Assembly (NCBI RefSeq): GCF_902498805.1
Contig: NZ_LR701578.1
Coordinates: 62,001 to 126,000, forward strand
Length of the DNA stretch: 64,000 bases
Source of the DNA: Imperialibacter sp. EC-SDR9
GTDB lineage: Bacteria > Bacteroidota > Bacteroidia > Cytophagales > Cyclobacteriaceae
Direction: 5' to 3'
Shown here: one piece after another, positions 59,701 to 64,000 of the stretch
Position numbering within the stretch: position 1 is the stretch's first letter
Layout: each line of letters begins with the position of its first letter
The notes under the pieces: generated by a model
Seen by the model: the letters and a program-made list of their open reading frames with translations, nothing else
Databases searched by the model: none
Told to the model about the DNA's origin: nothing
Position numbers and translations under genes: made by a program

Positions 59701-62700
59701 CAATTACTCCGTAGATGGAGAAGCAAAGCCGTTGAAAGTACTTCCAGTGGCGAAAAACATTGCCCGACTGATCTTCAAAGTCAACTTTTCCGAGAACAAA
59801 GATTTGGTGCTCTCGATCTCCAACCTTGTCAGCGTAGATGCGGACGAGCTCATAACCCCGGACTATACTTTCCGCTATGATACCAAACCGCCGACCATAG
59901 ACTCTGTTGTGGCAGTGGACGCCAAGCACTTGTTGGCCTACCTGAATGAGCGCCTGCAAGCTCCCTACGCAGAAGCCATAGGCAACTATGAATGGAAGGG
60001 ACATGGTCATCCTGATTCAGCAGCTTTGCAAACAGATAAAAAATCTGTCTTAGTTTCGTTCGGAGAACCCTTCCCTCAGGAAGCTGAGCAGCAGCTTTCG
60101 GTGGTTAACCTGAAAGACCTTTATGGAAATCAAATAATCAAGGCGATGACCAAACCATTCGTTTACGACACCCTCTCTCCAAGAGTGGAGACGGTTGTCG
60201 TTACGTCACCAAAGACACTGGAGATTTCCTTTTCCGAACCAGTTACCACCGCTGCTTCGGTGCCTGACCATTACCTCCTGGGCAGCAAGCAGCCATCTGT
60301 AGCTAAAAGGACACTTCCAGACTCAAATGTGGTGATGCTCACCTTTGTTGAGGCCCTTCCTGATGTCAATAGCATTCCACTAGCTATCGATGGCATCTCA
60401 GATTTTTACGGCAATACCTCCGTGAAAATTAGTACTACCGTCAACAACGAGGATCTGCAGCCCGGAAAAGCAATGGTCATTTCAGCCAGCAAAGCGCTGG
60501 TCTCCTTCAACAAAGCGCTGGGCAGTGATCGCACTTTATCGAATGTCACCGGCGATGATATTGTGGCCGTGAAACAAGGAAAAGAGGCGCACCTGTTAGA
60601 ACTGGAAGTGTCCGGTAAATTCGAAGAAGATTCTCTGTACACCTTCGCATTCAACGGCCTGACCTCAGCAGATGGAATTGCGCTGGGCGCTTCAAAAACC
60701 ATTGACTTTACCTATCATTCGCTGGTTGAGCAGGTGACGTCAAATCACCCGGCGCTTGTTGAACTTTTGCTTACCGTGCCGGTCAATGCGGACAGCCTTT
60801 CAACGGTGACTCAAATGGTCGTCGGACCGGAAGAAATTACCCCCTCTCTCATTTTGCCAGATGCCGACAAGCCCAACAAATTGAACATCTACTTTGACGA
60901 AAATCTTCCGTTCGACAAAACCCTGACACTCACTTTTTCCGAGCTGTACGATGTTTGGAGCAGGAGAGTTCCCGACCAGTCCATCTCGTTTGCCATCGAT
61001 GCACAAGCGCCGACTGTTGCGAATGCCTTCTCCCGATTGTTCTCGGAGGTCGTCGTGGAGTTTTCTGAAAAGGTTTCCAGTTCAACAGCCCTTAGCCCAA
61101 ATCACTATTCTATCATCGGATTTGCTCAACCGGATCAGGTAGTGTTCACAGCCGCTGATCAACTTTCAGTTTTCCTATCGTTCGAAAACGAGTTTGTTGA
61201 CAAAACCACCTATCAATTGGTAGTGAAAAACGTCGAGGACATCTCTGGCAACGTCATGCAAGCCGACACCCTTTTATTCACCTACACCAAACCTAGCATT
61301 CCAAAAATTGGAGAAATCCTGATCACGGAGATCATGGCGGACCCGAGTCCTTCAGTCGGATTGCCAGAAGTGGAATATGTCGAGCTATACAACGTCTCCG
61401 ATGTTGATTTTGAGCTCTCTGCATTTAAGTTCGTGAATAGCGACAAGGCCTTTGCGCTTGGCGAAGGCGAACTCGCATCGGGAGACTATTTGATCCTGTG
61501 CTCTCCTAATGACACAGCCTCACTTGCGAACTTCGGCTCTGTGGTGGGCTTGACAAGCTGGTCGGCGTTGTCCAACACTAAAGATTCTCTTAGCCTGATA
61601 AATTACTATGGCGATGTCATCGACCAGACAGTATATACCACCTTCTGGTACAAAGACTCCCAAAAGGATGAGGGTGGATGGTCGCTGGAAAGGATTTTGG
61701 GCGAGTCGGCCTGCGGAGAAGATTATCGATGGGCGGCTTCCCGAAGCGAACTGGGCGGTACGCCAGGCTCTGCCAACTCTCTGGCTTTCTCTGAAATCGA
61801 TTCTATTGCGCCGGCTCTCATCAACGTGGCCGTCGTGGAGCCTACCACGCTGAGTCTGGGGTTCTCAGAATGGCTAAGCGAGGTCGGCCTGGCAGCGCTA
61901 AAAGTAGCTATTAAAGGAGGGCCAGAAGTTTCCTCTTTCGTACTGGAAGAAAATCAAACCAGCGTGCTGGCAACACTAAAGCAGCCGCTCACTTTAGGTG
62001 CCGAGTACATGATCACCGTTGCCGGAGTCGTGGACTGTAGTAGCAACCAAATGGAGGTAGCTGAAATGACAGTAGGTGTTGGCAGGCCTCCCAGTTTTGG
62101 AGAACTCATCATCTCCGAAGTCATGCCTGATCCCGACCCAACACAGGGCTTGCCGGAAGCTGAGTACATCGAAATCGTCAACGTCACTGATGAGTGGATC
62201 AGCTATAACGGGGTGAGTTTGATCGTCGGGAACAAGCAAGCTAACTTTCCTAACGGTGCCGTTGCCCCAAATGCCTGGCTCATTCTTTCAAGCGCAGGTA
62301 ACCTGGCTCTTCTTAAAGAATATGGTTCTGTGCTCGCTATTACTTCCATGCCCTCGCTGAAAAACGATGGCGACGAGATTTCCCTTTTACTAGGAGATCA
62401 CCTGCTTCATAGTATGCAATATGATGACGGCCTCTTTACTGAAAGCAGCAAAAAGGATGGCGGCTGGTCGCTGGAGATCATCGATGTAAACCTTCCTTGC
62501 GCTGGCGAAGAAAACTGGAGTGCCTCGGTCAGCGAAAAGGGGGGAACGCCTGGTCAAACCAATTCGGTGAACAATACCCTCGGCGATGGCACTCCCGCAA
62601 GTCTGATGGAAGTTATCCCAACCTCCGACTCTACGCTGCTTGCACGGCTTAGCGAGCAGGTCATCATCGATGCAGATAAATTGCAGATCAGCATTACGCC

Positions 62701-63724
62701 TTCGCTCGGAAATCTCACTGTTCAGGCGGACTTCCTTACCAACAGTTTTACTATTCAGCATCAGGAAAGTATCCGCCCAGGCACGTTCTATACTGTCTCT
62801 CTTTCGGGCCTGGTTGACTGCCGGGGAAACATCAGCACAACAGAGCAATTGTCCGCCAGCTTCATCCTTCCCTCACCCTCTGACAGCCTGGATGTGGTAA
62901 TCAACGAAATCTTGTTCAACCCCAGAAGCGGTGGCGTCGATTTTGTGGAGCTGTACAACAGGTCTGATAAATACCTCGACATCAAAGGCTGGGAAGTTGG
63001 CAACATCACAACGGCTACGGGAGAACCCAATGATTTCAATACCATTACCACATCAAATCACCTGCTGGCGCCTGGTGATTTTCTGGTGCTAACGGAATCG
63101 CCCACGATCCTGAAGGCAGATTACCCCTCGGGTAAAGAGGAAACGTTTTTCGAGGCGGACTTACCCACTTACCCCAACACGGAAGGCGGAGTGATCATCC
63201 GAAATGCCGATGGCCGGGTACTCGACTGGTTCAATTACGATGAAGATCTCCACTCACCTTTTCTTGAGGATGTCAAAGGAGTGGCTTTGGAAAGGGTATC
63301 AGTTGAGCACGAAACCAACAGCCCGGAGAACTGGGAGTCAGGCGTATCGACGACAGGCTTTGCAACCCCAGGTTACAACAATGCCAACCAAAGGGCCGGG
63401 CAACCCGCTACCGGAAAAGTATCCGCCGAACCGCAGGCCTTTGTCCCCGGCGATGGTCTGAACGGGTTCACTGAAATCACCTTCGACAGTTCCCTGGCCA
63501 ACACCCGTATTGACGTCTATATCTACGACATGGCAGGCAGAAAAATCAAAACACTTACGCAGGGCCAGACCGTTGCAGATGGCAGCTTCTTCCGCTGGGA
63601 TGGCTCCACCGACATGGGTGAAATGGCAAGAGTGGGTGTTTACATCATACAGGTGGAGTACTTCAACTCCTCTGGCCAGAAGGATGTGGTGCGCACCACC
63701 GTAGCAGTGGGTGCCAGGTTTTAA
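56720..63724 (+). CDS. Large secreted multi-domain surface protein (lamin-tail, SbsA/Ig-like repeats, FlgD-like C-terminus)
   Basis: 2334 residues with signal peptide (cut after SLCQ). Residues about 25-215 look like a LamG-type beta sandwich. Many Ig-like SbsA/SwmB-type modules of about 95 residues follow (YLLTVSNL and YDTKPP junctions). Four lamin-tail domains start near 607 (LIITEIFADPNP), 1533 (ILITEIMADPSP), 1795 (LIISEVMPDPDP) and 2059 (VVINEILFNP); three end in KDGGWSLE/KDEGGWSLE-C-GGTPG. The last about 100 residues (VYIYDMAGRKIKTL, FFRWDGS, RVGVYIIQVEYF) resemble a FlgD Ig-like or type IX secretion tail. Likely exported to the cell surface for adhesion; function is inferred. Confidence 0.87.
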   Translation: MIIRAIVCSILLTSCISFSSLCQVIDDFSDGDLTTNPTWSGNTEYFTFNAGESKLRSQGPDIETSYFISTPNQFIKWTTWEFSVKLSVSPSNTNNMRIYLAADQENLTTGLNGYFIRIGESGSNDGVDLYRQNGTNTSRIMHSFDAAMASGGNARIRVTRDDVGNWTLAADLTGGNNFIQDGASVFDDTFTSASKFGIVVNQTSSNKNNYYFGSLSVTANLIVESVEAISKNTVKVHFNQAVTEATGSETSNYIIDNGITVNSATRSGGNSSVVELTVSDLTTDDYLLTVSNLIKEQTGTLQETVEPIAFSYTQLALSEIITPSSTELKLIFNDELDEAAAENVSNYTINGGIGTPTGAVLNPSNAKEVLLTLGTGLGEQDYQLALPNGLPNASGNSQIDPGAAYEFDFVVPLIAESVEVVSKNQLIISFNKAVAVGPAETPENYTINNSIGAPSSAAIGTGPNEVILTLGTGLLNDSYEISISNLTDEASTPLSPNPTVLPFSYLPLTITAVIVTGENGLQVTFNQSVDPGSATLTSNYSLNDGFGNPQTASVSEADDKVVTLTFAEDFFNFTYDLTVNEVSNQAGNALAENLVEAVAVSKPTPASALIITEIFADPNPKGAIPESPVLPTASGAEFVEIYNPGTHSINLNSFNLTGGSIGNYPLAGGAYLALMPTTYFADYEGIANAITVTSWNILTNTGEVIILKDQLGNTIDEVTFSSSWNDDSEKDGGWSLEKINPQPACESGANWRTSVDEKGATPGAQNSVFDDAPDTTAPTVAEVEIVDEQTIAIHFSEKMDTDLTGIAASLNGQDVASFSFADNQTLSIVLTTPLISEADYSLELSGLSDCAGNPMANGSIDFYYDTKPPVPVQVVLRSFSSLLLRFDEPLKETDAEKEENYKIVDLNIAPTKANLLTESAQSVLLEFEEPFALGASYEIELSNLKDTLENAMGTPVTLAFSVLQHIDSVWVEGANFLSVSFNKVPENTSMTSADNYSVDGEAKPLKVLPVAKNIARLIFKVNFSENKDLVLSISNLVSVDADELITPDYTFRYDTKPPTIDSVVAVDAKHLLAYLNERLQAPYAEAIGNYEWKGHGHPDSAALQTDKKSVLVSFGEPFPQEAEQQLSVVNLKDLYGNQIIKAMTKPFVYDTLSPRVETVVVTSPKTLEISFSEPVTTAASVPDHYLLGSKQPSVAKRTLPDSNVVMLTFVEALPDVNSIPLAIDGISDFYGNTSVKISTTVNNEDLQPGKAMVISASKALVSFNKALGSDRTLSNVTGDDIVAVKQGKEAHLLELEVSGKFEEDSLYTFAFNGLTSADGIALGASKTIDFTYHSLVEQVTSNHPALVELLLTVPVNADSLSTVTQMVVGPEEITPSLILPDADKPNKLNIYFDENLPFDKTLTLTFSELYDVWSRRVPDQSISFAIDAQAPTVANAFSRLFSEVVVEFSEKVSSSTALSPNHYSIIGFAQPDQVVFTAADQLSVFLSFENEFVDKTTYQLVVKNVEDISGNVMQADTLLFTYTKPSIPKIGEILITEIMADPSPSVGLPEVEYVELYNVSDVDFELSAFKFVNSDKAFALGEGELASGDYLILCSPNDTASLANFGSVVGLTSWSALSNTKDSLSLINYYGDVIDQTVYTTFWYKDSQKDEGGWSLERILGESACGEDYRWAASRSELGGTPGSANSLAFSEIDSIAPALINVAVVEPTTLSLGFSEWLSEVGLAALKVAIKGGPEVSSFVLEENQTSVLATLKQPLTLGAEYMITVAGVVDCSSNQMEVAEMTVGVGRPPSFGELIISEVMPDPDPTQGLPEAEYIEIVNVTDEWISYNGVSLIVGNKQANFPNGAVAPNAWLILSSAGNLALLKEYGSVLAITSMPSLKNDGDEISLLLGDHLLHSMQYDDGLFTESSKKDGGWSLEIIDVNLPCAGEENWSASVSEKGGTPGQTNSVNNTLGDGTPASLMEVIPTSDSTLLARLSEQVIIDADKLQISITPSLGNLTVQADFLTNSFTIQHQESIRPGTFYTVSLSGLVDCRGNISTTEQLSASFILPSPSDSLDVVINEILFNPRSGGVDFVELYNRSDKYLDIKGWEVGNITTATGEPNDFNTITTSNHLLAPGDFLVLTESPTILKADYPSGKEETFFEADLPTYPNTEGGVIIRNADGRVLDWFNYDEDLHSPFLEDVKGVALERVSVEHETNSPENWESGVSTTGFATPGYNNANQRAGQPATGKVSAEPQAFVPGDGLNGFTEITFDSSLANTRIDVYIYDMAGRKIKTLTQGQTVADGSFFRWDGSTDMGEMARVGVYIIQVEYFNSSGQKDVVRTTVAVGARF

Positions 63725-63775
63725 ACGGCTCACCTTCCGCCATGAAGACATTACCGGGAACGACAAAGTGTTTGT

Positions 63776-63793
63776 GGGTGTGTCTTCACACCC
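63776..63793. repeat. GGGTGTG-TCTT-CACACCC hairpin (copy 3)
   Basis: The same 18 bases as at 45493 and 47555, with an extra T-A pair here. It lies between the convergent large surface-protein gene and the partial minus-strand gene, where a bidirectional terminator would be expected. Confidence 0.8.
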
Positions 63794-63799
63794 AGCCTC

Positions 63800-64000
63800 T
63801 CAATCGATCAGCTTCAGCACCCTTTTAGCCTTGTAGTCCTCGTCCCTCACTGGCTCCACAATTATTACGTCGCCGGGCTTGGCACCTGAAAGCACCTTAG
63901 AAATGGACACCTCATACACGGGGTTCTGAAAGAACCCATTGTAAATGATAATGTCCTCTCTTCTCAGATAAGCCCTGAATGGAATGCGTTCCTGCTCAGG
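63800..64000 (-). CDS. Unrecognised protein, C-terminal 66 residues (partial)
   Basis: The reverse strand is open from the right window edge to a TGA at 63800-63802. The visible end reads FRAYLRREDIIIYNGFFQNP, then SISKVLSGAKPGDVIIVEPV and YKAKRVLKLID. It is beta-rich with mixed charge; I do not recognise a family. The gene is convergent with the large surface-protein gene. Confidence 0.6.
   Translation of the reverse strand, partial: PEQERIPFRAYLRREDIIIYNGFFQNPVYEVSISKVLSGAKPGDVIIVEPVRDEDYKAKRVLKLID

Overview
The window looks like chromosomal DNA of a free-living member of the Bacteroidota, probably a Cytophagales-type bacterium. The evidence is family content: six DUF4249 lipoproteins, a TonB-dependent receptor with an STN domain, paired DUF4097 proteins, a PVC-type haem protein fused to HEAT repeats, Tat-exported Gfo/Idh/MocA and xylose-isomerase-like enzymes, and a lamin-tail/FlgD-type surface protein. 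Frequent TTG starts, few Shine-Dalgarno sites and a TAnnTTTG-like promoter before asd agree with this. No rRNA, tRNA, CRISPR array, transposase or phage gene was seen. Family names come from motif recognition by eye; no database search was possible.

Layout. 1-4.5 kb: the start of a class II glutamine amidotransferase (cut by the window edge), a UPF0175/DUF3368 toxin-antitoxin-like pair, a large FAD/Fe-S oxidoreductase and a small lipoprotein. 4.6-12.8 kb: exported metabolism, with a YceI / FGE-like / Gfo-Idh-MocA operon, ApbE on the other strand, and a PVC cytochrome followed by a hydroxypyruvate-isomerase-like protein. 13.0-25.3 kb: one tightly packed operon-like run of an exported protein, an STN TonB-dependent receptor, a macroglobulin/plug-like protein and six tandem DUF4249 lipoproteins. 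This is the most distinctive locus here. It is followed by an S9 peptidase fused to an FGE-like domain and a TPR protein. 29.6-32.4 kb (minus): glycogen branching enzyme and an SDR. 32.6-37.4 kb: S41 protease, then an ECF sigma factor, a membrane HEAT-repeat protein and two DUF4097 proteins. 37.5-43.6 kb: an AraC regulator divergent from a sialidase-fold protein, a DUF3748 protein, a DapA/NanA-family aldolase and a sodium:solute symporter, together a probable carbohydrate-acid uptake and breakdown unit.

43.8-49.8 kb: small accessory genes, then an outer-membrane barrel gene between two diverged copies (about 600 bp each) of the 3' part of a methyltransferase gene; one copy is a broken fragment. 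The intact methyltransferase overlaps asd. 49.8-51.1 kb: a repeat-rich island with a 51-codon gene that resembles an orphan antitoxin. 51.1-54.9 kb: a four-helix-bundle membrane protein and a Gre/Rnk-like protein with a sigma-54-like promoter, divergent from a histidine kinase / NtrC-type regulator pair. 55.0-56.4 kb: a PIN-toxin/HTH-antitoxin module between two direct repeats of about 105 bp, each beginning with a long hairpin. 56.7-63.7 kb: one 2334-residue secreted, multi-domain surface protein. The window ends inside an unrecognised minus-strand gene.

Working together: much of the coding capacity serves the cell envelope (TonB uptake, surface lipoproteins, exported oxidoreductases, envelope-stress-like sigma operon). 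Two or three toxin-antitoxin-like modules and several families of short palindromic repeats sit between these blocks and mark the likely flexible sites.
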